Below, one piece after another: positions 28,694 to 36,939 of a stretch of DNA of 64,000 bases (its first letter is position 1; each line of letters opens with the position of its first letter). Where the stretch lies: contig NZ_CP007128.1 of NCBI RefSeq assembly GCF_000522985.1, forward strand, positions 4,262,220-4,326,219, given 5' to 3'. The notes beneath the pieces were generated by a model, which was not told the DNA's origin, did not search any database, and saw only the letters and a program-made list of their open reading frames with translations. The translations under genes were made by a program, and so were the position numbers. The DNA is from Gemmatirosa kalamazoonensis. Its GTDB lineage: Bacteria > Gemmatimonadota > Gemmatimonadetes > Gemmatimonadales > Gemmatimonadaceae.

Positions 28694-29703
28694 GCCACGC
28701 TCGATTGCGCAACCGCGTCCCGCGTCCCGCGTCCCGCGTCCCGACGCGAGTCGCGCTTCGCGGCATACGCCTCGGCGGCGGCGCGCACCCACGCGCCCTC
28801 GTCGTGCGCCTTGTTGCGCGCCGCCAGCCGCTCGCGGTTGCACGGGCCGTCGCCCTTCACGACGCGCCAGAACTCGTCCCAGTCGATCTGACCGAACACC
28901 CAGCTCTCCGACGCCGCGTCGTAGCGCAGCTCCGGATCCGGGAGCGACACGTTCACGGCCTGCGCCTGCGGCACCGTGAGGTTCACGAAGCGCTGCCGCA
29001 GCTCGTCGTTCGTGAAGCGCTTCACGCGCCAGCGCAGCAGCTCCCCGCTGTTCGGCGAATCCTTGTCGCTCGGCCCGAACATCATGAGCGTCGGCCACCA
29101 CCAGCGGTTCACGGCGTCCTGCACCATCTCGCGCTGCGCCGGCGTGCCGGCGGCGAGCGTGGCGACGATCTCGAAGCCCTGCCGCTTGTGGAAGTTCTCT
29201 TCCTTGCAGATGCGGATCATCGCGCGGGCGTACGGGCCGTAGCTCGTCTTCGCGAGCACCGTCTGGTTCACGATCGCCGCGCCGTCGACGAACCAGCCGA
29301 TCACGCCGATGTCGGCCCACGTCAGCGTCGGGTAGTTGAAGATGCTGGAGTACTTCGCCTTCCCCGACAGCAGCTCGGCCACGAGCTCCGCGCGATCGAC
29401 GCCGAGCGTCTCCGTGCCGCAGTAGATGTACAGCCCATGCCCGGCCTCGTCCTGCACCTTGGCGATGAGCGACATCTTCCGCCGCAGGCTCGGCGCGCGC
29501 GTGATCCAGTTCCCCTCCGGCAGCATGCCGACGATCTCGGAGTGGGCGTGCTGGCTCATCATGCGCACGAGCTGCTTGCGGTAGCGCTCGGGCATCCAAT
29601 CCTTCGGCTCGATCGTCTCCCCGGCCGCGATGCGCGCCTCGAACTCGGCGAGTCGGGCGCTCTCGTCGGCGGGGATGCTCTCGGGCGTGGCCAGCGTGCT
29701 CAC
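28690..29703 (-). CDS. paaA: PaaA, catalytic subunit of phenylacetyl-CoA epoxidase
   Basis: Diiron monooxygenase subunit that epoxidises the ring of phenylacetyl-CoA. Ligand motifs are visible in [15 protein letters not shown] (about 125-140) and [16 protein letters not shown] (about 178-193). Further family sequence includes [39 protein letters not shown] and [13 protein letters not shown]. The start is taken as the GTG at 29703 (VSTLATPES), 337 residues; a longer upstream GTG cannot be excluded. The C-terminus [17 protein letters not shown] is encoded by tandem repeats and is probably dispensable. A TATATT -10-like element lies at 29753-29758 in the divergent intergenic region. Confidence 0.95.
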   Translation of the reverse strand: MSTLATPESIPADESARLAEFEARIAAGETIEPKDWMPERYRKQLVRMMSQHAHSEIVGMLPEGNWITRAPSLRRKMSLIAKVQDEAGHGLYIYCGTETLGVDRAELVAELLSGKAKYSSIFNYPTLTWADIGVIGWFVDGAAIVNQTVLAKTSYGPYARAMIRICKEENFHKRQGFEIVATLAAGTPAQREMVQDAVNRWWWPTLMMFGPSDKDSPNSGELLRWRVKRFTNDELRQRFVNLTVPQAQAVNVSLPDPELRYDAASESWVFGQIDWDEFWRVVKGDGPCNRERLAARNKAHDEGAWVRAAAEAYAAKRDSRRDAGRGTRDAVAQSSVA

Positions 29704-29801
29704 GGGCGATGCTCCGGCTACTGGGATCTCGGGACGCTTCCGTTCGACGTTAAATATAGCCGACCCTCCCCTGGTATAGAGCCGACGCCCGCGAGAGTTC
29801 C
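29704..29801. promoter_or_regulatory. Divergent promoter region between paaA and an enoyl-CoA hydratase gene
   Basis: A 98-bp gap contains the only AT-rich stretch nearby. TATATT (minus strand, 29753-29758) is suitably placed for paaABCD. TATAGA (plus strand, 29775-29780) lies 22 bases before the ATG of the enoyl-CoA hydratase gene. I see no convincing -35 boxes and no clear dyad. Confidence 0.5.
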
Positions 29802-30593
29802 ATGACCGTGCCCCCCGCATCGCCCCTCCACGCGCTCCCGGCATACGGGCGCGTCGTCGTCGACGTGCACGACGGCGTGGCCACCGTGCGCTTCGGCCAC
29901 CCGAAGGGGAACTCGCTCCCCGCCGCGCTGCTGCGCGACCTCGCCGAGCGCGTCGCCGACGCCGGCCGCCAGCGCGACGTGCGCGTCATCGTGCTGCGCA
30001 GCGACGGCCCCGGCCCGTTCTGCGCCGGCGCGTCGTTCGACGAGCTGACGGCGATCGCGGACGCCGACGCGGGCAAGGAGTTCTTCCTCGGCTTCGCGCG
30101 CGTCATCCTCGCCATGCTGCGCTGCCCGCAGTTCGTCGTCGCGGCGGTGCACGGCAAGGTCGCCGGCGGCGGCGTCGGTCTCGTCGCAGCGTCGGACTAC
30201 TCGGTCGCGGTGACGACGGCGGCGTGCAAGCTGAGCGAGCTCGCCGTCGGCATCGGCCCGTTCGTCGTCGGCCCGGTGATCGAGCGCAAGATCGGCCTCG
30301 CCGCGTTCCAGGGCATGGCGGTGGACGCCGACTGGCGCGACGCGCGGTGGGCGCACACGCACGGGCTCTACACGCAGCTCGCCGAGACGCCGATGGAGCT
30401 CGAGGAGCGCGTGCAGGTGCTCGCCGCACGCCTCGCCGCGTCGAACCCCGAGGCCATGGCGCTCATCAAGCGCGCCGCGTGGTCCGGCACCGACGACTGG
30501 GACGAGCTGCTCGCGCGCCGCGCCGAGATGAGCGGGCGGCTCGTGCTGTCGGACTTCACGCGGAACGCGATCGCGAAATTCAAGAACCGGTGA
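29802..30593 (+). CDS. Enoyl-CoA hydratase/isomerase family protein
   Basis: Crotonase-fold protein of 263 residues. The CoA-binding and oxyanion loops are present ([44 protein letters not shown]). The active-site stretch [25 protein letters not shown] differs from classical hydratases, so the exact reaction is unclear. It is divergent from paaA with a shared promoter region. A role as the PaaF-type hydratase of the phenylacetate pathway is plausible, since no other hydratase for 2,3-dehydroadipyl-CoA is in the window. That assignment is inference. Confidence 0.88.
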   Translation: MTVPPASPLHALPAYGRVVVDVHDGVATVRFGHPKGNSLPAALLRDLAERVADAGRQRDVRVIVLRSDGPGPFCAGASFDELTAIADADAGKEFFLGFARVILAMLRCPQFVVAAVHGKVAGGGVGLVAASDYSVAVTTAACKLSELAVGIGPFVVGPVIERKIGLAAFQGMAVDADWRDARWAHTHGLYTQLAETPMELEERVQVLAARLAASNPEAMALIKRAAWSGTDDWDELLARRAEMSGRLVLSDFTRNAIAKFKNR

Positions 30594-30596
30594 GTC

Positions 30597-30648
30597 GCTG
30601 CGTGGCTGCGTGACCGCCTAACGGTACGCAGCCACGCAGCCACGCAGC
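30597..30648. terminator. Tandem-armed hairpin with GCCTAAC as its loop, between convergent genes
   Basis: GCTGCGTGGCTGCGTGACC (30597-30615) and its complement (30623-30640, followed by another CACGCAGC) enclose exactly GCCTAAC (30616-30622). It sits between the 3' ends of the hydratase gene (30593) and the dehydrogenase gene (30648). Confidence 0.8.
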
Positions 30649-31859
30649 TACGCCGTATAGATCGCCCGCGCCGCGTCCTGGAAGCTCTCGCGGAAGCGCC
30701 CCGCGACCACGCGCACCGTCGCCTCGAGCCCCACGTCGTACAGCCGGTGCGCGGCGTGCAGCAGCGTGGTGACGTCGAACGGCGTGCCCTGGCGGCGCGC
30801 GAGGTATTCCTCGACGGCGGTGAGGTAGCCCATCATGCCGCCGAGCTCCGGGTGGCAGTAGACCTTCCCCGCGCCGAGCAGCACGCGCTCGTTCGCCGCG
30901 TTAGGCATGGCGAGGTTCTCCGAGCCGCAGACGACCCGCACGTGCGGGTTCGCGGCGATCGCGTGGACGGCCGCGTCGTCGAGCGAGCCGCCGGCGGCGT
31001 TGACGAGCACCGCGTCCACCGGCAGCGCCAGCGCCTCGAGCTTCCGCTCCGCGGGCCACGCGCTCACACCGCGCTCCGCGAGACGGGCCCGCGCGTCGGG
31101 CGACGGCTCCACGGCGGTGATCGATCCGACGCCGGTCTCCAACAGCCGCTCGGTGATCCGGCGGCCGATGTTGCCCGCGCCTAACAGCGCGACGCGCGCG
31201 CGCTCCATCGGCACGCCGGCGCCGGCGAGCATGCCGCGCAGCAGCTGGAAGTTGCCCTCCGCCGTCGGCGCCGAGGTGTCCGCGGTGACGCTGCCGTCGA
31301 ACCGCGCATGCATGTAGGCGAGCGACGTCGTGCGGCCGTCGCTCATGGCGCCGTGCCCGAGGTCCTGGCCGGTGACGACCTGGATGTCGCCCGACGCGTT
31401 CACGTCGCGCAGGCACTGCACGGCGAAGTCGAGCAGCTCGTGGTCGCGCGGCTGGCCCACCCGCGCCTCCGGCGTCGGCAGCAGCACGCACTTGCCGCCC
31501 ACGATGCGGTCGAGGTGCCGTCGCCCGAGCGGGCCGGCGACGCGGAGCACGCGCGACCAGTACACCTTCTCCTCCATGCCGACCGCGAGCTCGATCGCCT
31601 CGCGGTCGTTGTCGTAGCCGGGCAGCGCGGCGCGGCTGGGCGGGGCGATGCGGAAGCCGCCGAGCGACATGCGCTCCGAGCCGGGCGCGGCGAGCGTCGC
31701 CACGCTGAGGCTCCAGCCGGCGTCGGGCTCGTGGTAGCGGTACACCCACACGTCGGGCGCGGACGGGGTCGCGAGCGCCGGGTCGATGCGGCGCGCCTCG
31801 TCGGGGTCGAGCAGCTCGGCCCGGAGGTGCGGCAGGCCGAAACGGACGGAAACGGTCAC
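30648..31859 (-). CDS. Divergent Glu/Leu/Phe/Val-type amino-acid dehydrogenase
   Basis: The 403-residue product has a C-terminal Rossmann domain (RVALLGAGNIGRRITERLLETGVGSITAVEPSPDARARL, about 215-255) and an N-terminal region that aligns with ELFV dehydrogenases. VGGKCVLL corresponds to the GGGK substrate lysine loop and VVTGQDLGHG to the catalytic-Asp EDVG motif. It should oxidatively deaminate an amino acid to a 2-oxoacid with NAD(P). The GTG at 31859 is preferred over the ATG at 31919, because the extra 20 codons are codon-atypical and contain a -10-like TAGATT and a dyad. The overall sequence is divergent, so substrate and even activity are uncertain. Confidence 0.72.
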   Translation of the reverse strand: MTVSVRFGLPHLRAELLDPDEARRIDPALATPSAPDVWVYRYHEPDAGWSLSVATLAAPGSERMSLGGFRIAPPSRAALPGYDNDREAIELAVGMEEKVYWSRVLRVAGPLGRRHLDRIVGGKCVLLPTPEARVGQPRDHELLDFAVQCLRDVNASGDIQVVTGQDLGHGAMSDGRTTSLAYMHARFDGSVTADTSAPTAEGNFQLLRGMLAGAGVPMERARVALLGAGNIGRRITERLLETGVGSITAVEPSPDARARLAERGVSAWPAERKLEALALPVDAVLVNAAGGSLDDAAVHAIAANPHVRVVCGSENLAMPNAANERVLLGAGKVYCHPELGGMMGYLTAVEEYLARRQGTPFDVTTLLHAAHRLYDVGLEATVRVVAGRFRESFQDAARAIYTA

Positions 31860-31884
31860 GGTCGTGATCTCGGAGACGAGAGAG

Positions 31885-31908
31885 TTCGTACGATCCTCGT
31901 ACAATCTA
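31885..31908 (-). promoter_or_regulatory. Putative promoter and dyad upstream of the ELFV-type dehydrogenase
   Basis: On the minus strand, TAGATT (31908-31903) is followed by TCGTACGA-like half-sites (31904-31897 and 31893-31886) separated by three bases. This would place the transcription start inside the dyad, about 37 bases before the GTG at 31859. It also argues against the upstream ATG. Confidence 0.4.
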
Positions 31909-31926
31909 CTCGCGGGCATGGCTCGG

Positions 31927-31978
31927 CCGCAGAGGACTGCTGCTGACGCCCTCTGCGGCCCTCTGCGTCCTCTGCGGT
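31927..31978. repeat. Tandem-armed hairpin after the solute-binding protein gene
   Basis: CCGCAGAGGAC on the left faces three CTCTGCG(G/T) units on the right (31951-31977). It ends 24 bases from the stop of the solute-binding protein gene (32002) and shares units with the hairpin at 6746-6828. Confidence 0.7.
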
Positions 31979-32001
31979 TCGATTCGCCGAGCCGCCGTGA
32001 G

Positions 32002-33699
32002 TCAGCGCGCGGACGCCGTACGCAGCCCGATCTTGTCGCGCGCGATCCGCTCTCCGGCCGGGATCGACCAGTCGCCGAGCGCCGCCCACCACGCGTCGGC
32101 GCGCACCCCGGCCGGACGGACGCGACGGTGCACCCCGGCGAAGTTGCGCAGCTCGTAGATCCACACCGCCGGCGCGTCGTCCGTCAGCGTGTCGTATGCA
32201 CGGGCGTAGAGCTGCTTCTGCTGCGCCGGGTCGAACGCGAGCGCGGCCGAGTCGATGAGCGCGTCGAACGCGCGGCTGGCGTAGCCCGCGACGTTCGGGC
32301 TCCCCGGCGCGTTCGCCGCCGCCGAGCCCCACGACTGCCGCACCGTCGACGGCGACGGATCCGCGTGCCACGCATGCAGCATCGCGTCGAACTTGTGCGT
32401 GCCCAGGCGCTGCATCATCGCGTTCGGCTCCAGCTGCTCGATCGTCACCTTCGCGCCGATCTGCTTCAGCTGCTCCTGCAGCAGCACCGCGAGCCGGATG
32501 CGCACCTGGCTCGTCGTCGGCACCATGAGCCCGAACGCGAGCGGCTTGCCGCTCTTCGCGCGCACCGAGTCCGGCCCCATGCGCCAGCCCAACGAGTCGA
32601 GCGTGCGCGCCGCCGCGGCGAGATCGTGCGTGATCGCGCCGTGCGGCTTGCCGTCGAGCGCGCGCGGCGCGGGGCCCGTCGCCACGTACGCGAGCGTGTC
32701 GAGCGCGCTGCGCACGAGGCCCTCACGGTCGATCGACTCGGCGAGCGCCCGACGCAGCGCGCGATCGGCGAACATGCCGCCCCGCACGTTGAACAGCAGG
32801 AACCCGACGTCGAGCGACGCGTACGGCATCGCGCGCAGCGACGCCTTCGACGCCACCTGCCCGATCGCGTCGCCGCGCAGCATCTCCCACAGGTCCGCCT
32901 CGCCCGAGAGCAGCTTCGCCGTCGCCGCCGCCGGATCCGGCGCGAACGACCAGATCACGCGATCGAGCTTCGGGCGCCCGCGCCAGTTCGTCGTGTCGGC
33001 CACGATCTCGATGCGCTGGTTCGGCTCCCAGCGCACGAAGCGGAAGCGCCCCGTGCCCACCGGCTGCCGCGCGAACGGCGTCGTGCGCAGCGCCGCGTGC
33101 GGCGTGCCGCCTAACAGATGCTGCGGCAGCACGTAGACGTTGTACACGAAGTCGAAGAACTGCTCCGGGCGGCGCGACTTGAAGTGCACCACCGCAGTGA
33201 GCGAGTCGGGCGCGTCCACGGATGCGACGTTCTGCAGCAGCTCCGTCGCCGGCGAGCCGGTCGCCGGATCCGCGTAGACCTCGTAGCTGAACTTCACGTC
33301 CGCCGCGCGCACCGGCGTGCCGTCGTGCCACCGCGCGCGCGGATCGAGCGCGAACCGCACCGACAGCGAGTCGCCGGACCACGTCCAGCTCTTCGCGAGC
33401 CGCGGGGCGAACGCGGCGTCGCCCACCGTGTTCATCGTGCTGTCGATCTCCGCCAGCCGGTCGAAGAGCTGCGACGTGATCTGCGCCGCCTGCAGGCTCG
33501 CGACGAGCGGCGGCAGCAGGATGTCGGCGTCGCCGGCCGTCGCGATCACGAGCGTGCCGCCGACGTCCCCCGCGCCGCTCCCCGACCCGGCGCCGCTCGC
33601 GGGTCGGTCGCGTCCACACGCGGCGAGGGCGAGGAGCGCGGCGGCGCTCATGGAGAGGCGGGCGCGGCGCGACGGCGAGCGGAGGATGGAAGTGGACAT
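32002..33699 (-). CDS. Peptide/nickel-type (SBP_bac_5) solute-binding lipoprotein
   Basis: Extracytoplasmic solute-binding protein of 565 residues for an oligopeptide-type ABC importer. The signal peptide ends in a lipobox (LLALAACG, Cys about 28). Family sequence includes FAPRLAKSWTWSGDSLSVRFALDPRARWHDGTPVRAADVKFSYE, PVGTGRFRFVRWEPNQRIEIVAD, and LRRALAESIDREGLV. No permease or ATPase genes adjoin it, so it is an orphan binding protein or uses a transporter encoded elsewhere. It is divergent from the lipoprotein gene at 34005. Confidence 0.93.
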   Translation of the reverse strand: MSTSILRSPSRRARLSMSAAALLALAACGRDRPASGAGSGSGAGDVGGTLVIATAGDADILLPPLVASLQAAQITSQLFDRLAEIDSTMNTVGDAAFAPRLAKSWTWSGDSLSVRFALDPRARWHDGTPVRAADVKFSYEVYADPATGSPATELLQNVASVDAPDSLTAVVHFKSRRPEQFFDFVYNVYVLPQHLLGGTPHAALRTTPFARQPVGTGRFRFVRWEPNQRIEIVADTTNWRGRPKLDRVIWSFAPDPAAATAKLLSGEADLWEMLRGDAIGQVASKASLRAMPYASLDVGFLLFNVRGGMFADRALRRALAESIDREGLVRSALDTLAYVATGPAPRALDGKPHGAITHDLAAAARTLDSLGWRMGPDSVRAKSGKPLAFGLMVPTTSQVRIRLAVLLQEQLKQIGAKVTIEQLEPNAMMQRLGTHKFDAMLHAWHADPSPSTVRQSWGSAAANAPGSPNVAGYASRAFDALIDSAALAFDPAQQKQLYARAYDTLTDDAPAVWIYELRNFAGVHRRVRPAGVRADAWWAALGDWSIPAGERIARDKIGLRTASAR

Positions 33700-34004
33700 C
33701 GGAGGCGGCGGGGCCCTACGGCTGAGGTCGGTTTGCCTGGGACGTGCGCTGGGTCACACGGGAGGACGCCCCCACCCGTGACCGGGTCACGGACCGTCTC
33801 GTCGTTTCGCCAGTGGGACGTCCCACGCCCCGGCCCGCCGCCACCCAGCCTCAAGTTCCCGGCAAGGAGCGCCGAGACTGCCGCCAGAGGTATGGCTCCA
33901 GCACGTGGTGGACTGGGCGGCTTTGGGGGCGGGACGCGAACGACCGAGCAGGACGGGGTGACGCACGATGCCCCGCAACCCATGCCCATGGAGTTGGAAC
34001 TCGT
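33700..34004. promoter_or_regulatory. 305-bp divergent intergenic region with palindromes
   Basis: It holds no gene I can support. It contains a perfect 14-bp palindrome GTGGGACGTCCCAC (33813-33826) and a second dyad GTGACCGGGTCAC (33778-33790). Parts of each recur as direct repeats nearby: TGGGACGT at about 33738 and GGGTCAC at about 33751. The cluster looks like operator sites for the divergent solute-binding protein and lipoprotein genes. Confidence 0.5.
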
Positions 34005-34586
34005 ATGACTGGACTTCGCACCGCTCGACTCGCTGTCGTCGCCGCCGCCGTGGTCGCCCTCGGCGCGTGCGATGACGCGTCCCGGACGCAGCTCAGCCCC
34101 AGCATCCCTTCGCTCTCGTCGTCGTCCACGGCGGTGCGCGTCGCCACCGTGCAGCGTCGCACGCCGCTCGGCGACGACGTCACGCGCCGCGTGGTCGTCG
34201 ACCGCAACGGCGCGGTGATCCGCCTCGATGCCGCGGGGCTGAAGGTGAAGGTGCCGAGCAACGCGCTCCCCGCGGGCACCGAGTCGCTCGAGATCACCGT
34301 CACGGCGATCGCGGGTTCGCAGTTCGCGTACGAGTTCGAGCCGTCGGGCGCGACGTTCACGCGACCGCTGGAGATCGAGCAGGACATCCGCGACGCCGTG
34401 GTCGACGGGCACGACGGCGGCTCGCCGATCGTGTCGTACTTCAAGACGCGCAGCGACGTCGACGCGGCGGCCGGCACGGCCAACTCGTTCGAGGATCTCA
34501 ACACCAGCATGGACGTGCGCGGCCACAAGCTGCGCACCGACATCTGGCACTTCTCCGGCTACATCGTCTCCTGGGGCCGCCACTGA
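34005..34586 (+). CDS. Lipoprotein with ZU5-like beta domain
   Basis: A 193-residue predicted lipoprotein whose signal peptide ends in VVALGAC (Cys about 21). The mature protein contains VVVDRNGAVIRLDAAGLKVKVPSNALPAGTESLEITVTAI, which resembles ZU5-type or similar beta-sandwich repeats of surface proteins. It also has a C-terminal HFSGYIVSWGRH. The function is unknown. ATG at 34005 was chosen because it opens the signal peptide. It is followed 56 bases later by the TPR/HD-GYP gene. Confidence 0.78.
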   Translation: MTGLRTARLAVVAAAVVALGACDDASRTQLSPSIPSLSSSSTAVRVATVQRRTPLGDDVTRRVVVDRNGAVIRLDAAGLKVKVPSNALPAGTESLEITVTAIAGSQFAYEFEPSGATFTRPLEIEQDIRDAVVDGHDGGSPIVSYFKTRSDVDAAAGTANSFEDLNTSMDVRGHKLRTDIWHFSGYIVSWGRH

Positions 34587-34642
34587 CGCAGCCCCCGCGG
34601 CGGCGCGCGTTCGACTGAGCGCGTCGCCGCCCCCACCTCTCG

Positions 34643-36847
34643 ATGACGCGCCCACTCTCCTCCGACCCGGTCTTCGGCAAGCCTCTCGCGGCGGCGCCCG
34701 TGCGTCGCACGCCCGAGGAGCTGCTCGATGCCGCGCGGTCCGCCGTCATGGCGGGCCGGCTCGCGGAGGCGCGTGCGATGTCGGGCGAGGTGCTGCGCGG
34801 CCTGCCGCGCACCGGCGACGCGCCGACGATCGCCGCGGAAGCGCTGCGCGTGAGCGCGCGCAGCTTCCACATCGAGGGGAACGCCGAGGCCGCGCTCGAC
34901 TGTCTCGAGGCAGCGCTCGCCGTGTGCACCGCCTCGGGTGACGACGGCGGTGCCGGCCAGGCGCTGAACAACGCGGGCATCGTCCATCTGCAGCTCGGTC
35001 AGCTCGACGACGCCGAGCGGCTGTTCGGCGACGCGATGGCCCGCGCGCGCGTCGCGAACTCCGGCCGCGTGCGCGCGTTCGCGACCATGCACCTCGGCAT
35101 CGTGTCGACGGTGCGCGGCGACCTGCAGCTCGCGCTCTCTCACTATCAGAGCGCGCTCGCCGAGTACCGCGCCGCGGGGCTCGTGCGCGACGTGGCCGCG
35201 ACGCTGAACAACATGGGTATGCTGCACGTCGACCTCGGCCAGTGGGCCGAGGCCGAGCGCGTGTACGCGGAAGCGTCGAGCATCATCACCGGCATCGGCG
35301 ACCTCGACGCGCTCGCGCTGATGCACGTGAACCTCGCCGAGATGTGGGTCGCGCGCGGCGACACCCAGAACGCGCGCAAGGCCGTCGAGTCGGCGATGGA
35401 CGTCTGCGGCCGCACCACGCACTCCGCCGGCATCGGCGACGCGCACAAGATGTTCGGCGTCGTCGCGCGCGAGCAGGGCGCGTACGCGGAGGCCGAGCAG
35501 CATCTCGACCGCGCGCGCGAGAACGCGGAGTCGCGCGGCGACCTGCTGCTGAAGGCCGAGACGGCGCGCGAGCAGGCGGAGCTCTTCCGTCGCCAGGGTC
35601 GCAACGCCGACACCCTGAAGGCGCTCAACTCCGCGCACAAGCTGTTCGAGGCGCTGCGCGCGCGACGCGACCTCGCCGACATCGGCCGCCGCGTCGGCCG
35701 CATCGAGGACGAGTTCGTCGAGGTCGCGCGCCGCTGGGGTGAGTCCATCGAGGCGAAGGACCGGTACACCCAGGGTCACTGCAAGCGCGTCGCGGATCTG
35801 TCGTGCATGATCGCCGAGGAGGCGGGGCTCGACGAGCAGTCGCTGTTCTGGTTCCGCATCGGCGCGCTGCTGCACGACGTCGGCAAGCTCGTGATCCCGG
35901 AGGAGGTGCTGAACAAGCCGGGCAAGCTCTCCGACGAGGAGTGGGCGCTCATGCGCAGCCACACGGTCGCCGGCGTCGACATGCTCTCCGGCATCGAGTT
36001 CCCGTGGGACGTGCGGCCGATCGTGCTGTCGCACCACGAGCGGTGGGACGGCAAGGGCTACCCGAACGGCCTCCAGGGCGAGGACATCCCGTTCGTCGCG
36101 CGCATCCTGTGCGTGGCCGACGTGTACGACGCGCTGACGTCGGTGCGCTCGTACAAGCGCGCGCTGTCGCACGACGAGGCGATGGCGATCCTGCGCAAGG
36201 ACATCGGCACCGCGTTCGATCCGGCGGTGTTCGAGAAGTTCGAGAAGGTCGCGCCGGCGTGGGCGCCGCGCACCGCGGAGATGCAGCGTCTCGCCGCGGC
36301 GGAGCTGATGGCCGGCCCCGATGCGCTCCCCCTCCCTCCCGGCCACGACCCGCTGACGCGGCTCCCGCTCGCGCCGCTCGTGCACGCGGAGTGCGGGCGG
36401 CTGCTCTCGTCGCGCGGCGCGGCGATCCGCACGGTCGCGGTGCTCGTCGTCACGATCGACGCGGCCGACGCGCTCGCGCGACGGCAGTCGGCGGGCGCCG
36501 CGCCGACGACGCTCGACGAGCTGCGGCGCCGGGTCGCGGACGCGCTGTGTCGCAACACGCGCGGCGGCGACTTCGTGGGTCGTCTCGCCGACGACGAGTT
36601 CGCCGTGCTGCTGCCGGACACGCAGCCGAGCGAGGCGCGCGGCGCCGCCGACCGCCTGCGCGACGCGGCGACCGGCGTGCTCGCCGCGCCGCGCCCCACC
36701 ACGCGCAGCACCCACGTCCGCATCGGCGTCGCCGTCGCGCCGGGCCAGGGCCGCACCGCCGACACGCTGTTCGCCGCCGCGCGCGAGTCCGCCGCGCAGG
36801 CGGCGGCGACGTCGGGGATGTACGCGGCGATCGACTCGGCGGCCTAA
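34643..36847 (+). CDS. TPR - HD-GYP - degenerate GGDEF signalling protein
   Basis: Cytoplasmic 734-residue protein. Residues about 30-345 are TPR-like helices (ALNNAGIVHLQLGQLDDAERLFGDAM and similar). Residues about 372-540 form an HD-GYP phosphodiesterase with HDVGK (about 410-414) and HHERWDGKGYPNGL, so cyclic-di-GMP hydrolysis is expected. Residues about 570-720 look like a GGDEF domain (DPLTRLPLAPLVHAECGRL) whose signature reads ADDEF within GRLADDEFAVLLP, so cyclase activity is doubtful. There is no membrane segment; input probably comes through protein contacts of the TPR part. The TAA stop lies inside a GCCTAAC word, directly before a hairpin. Confidence 0.93.
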   Translation: MTRPLSSDPVFGKPLAAAPVRRTPEELLDAARSAVMAGRLAEARAMSGEVLRGLPRTGDAPTIAAEALRVSARSFHIEGNAEAALDCLEAALAVCTASGDDGGAGQALNNAGIVHLQLGQLDDAERLFGDAMARARVANSGRVRAFATMHLGIVSTVRGDLQLALSHYQSALAEYRAAGLVRDVAATLNNMGMLHVDLGQWAEAERVYAEASSIITGIGDLDALALMHVNLAEMWVARGDTQNARKAVESAMDVCGRTTHSAGIGDAHKMFGVVAREQGAYAEAEQHLDRARENAESRGDLLLKAETAREQAELFRRQGRNADTLKALNSAHKLFEALRARRDLADIGRRVGRIEDEFVEVARRWGESIEAKDRYTQGHCKRVADLSCMIAEEAGLDEQSLFWFRIGALLHDVGKLVIPEEVLNKPGKLSDEEWALMRSHTVAGVDMLSGIEFPWDVRPIVLSHHERWDGKGYPNGLQGEDIPFVARILCVADVYDALTSVRSYKRALSHDEAMAILRKDIGTAFDPAVFEKFEKVAPAWAPRTAEMQRLAAAELMAGPDALPLPPGHDPLTRLPLAPLVHAECGRLLSSRGAAIRTVAVLVVTIDAADALARRQSAGAAPTTLDELRRRVADALCRNTRGGDFVGRLADDEFAVLLPDTQPSEARGAADRLRDAATGVLAAPRPTTRSTHVRIGVAVAPGQGRTADTLFAAARESAAQAAATSGMYAAIDSAA

Positions 36848-36852
36848 CGGTC

Positions 36853-36934
36853 GAGGGCAGGAGGGCAAGAGGGCAAGAGGGCAGGAGAGTCGTTAGGCCC
36901 TCCTGCCCTCTTGCCCTCCTGCCCTCCTGCCCTC
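36853..36934. terminator. 34-bp hairpin with GAGGGCA tandem arms, between convergent genes
   Basis: Arms 36853-36886 and 36901-36934 are complementary with two mismatches and consist of four GAGGGCA(G/A) units. The 14-base loop contains GTTAGGC. It separates the 3' ends of the HD-GYP gene (36847) and the Rad52-family gene (36940). Confidence 0.85.
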
Positions 36935-36939
36935 GCCGG

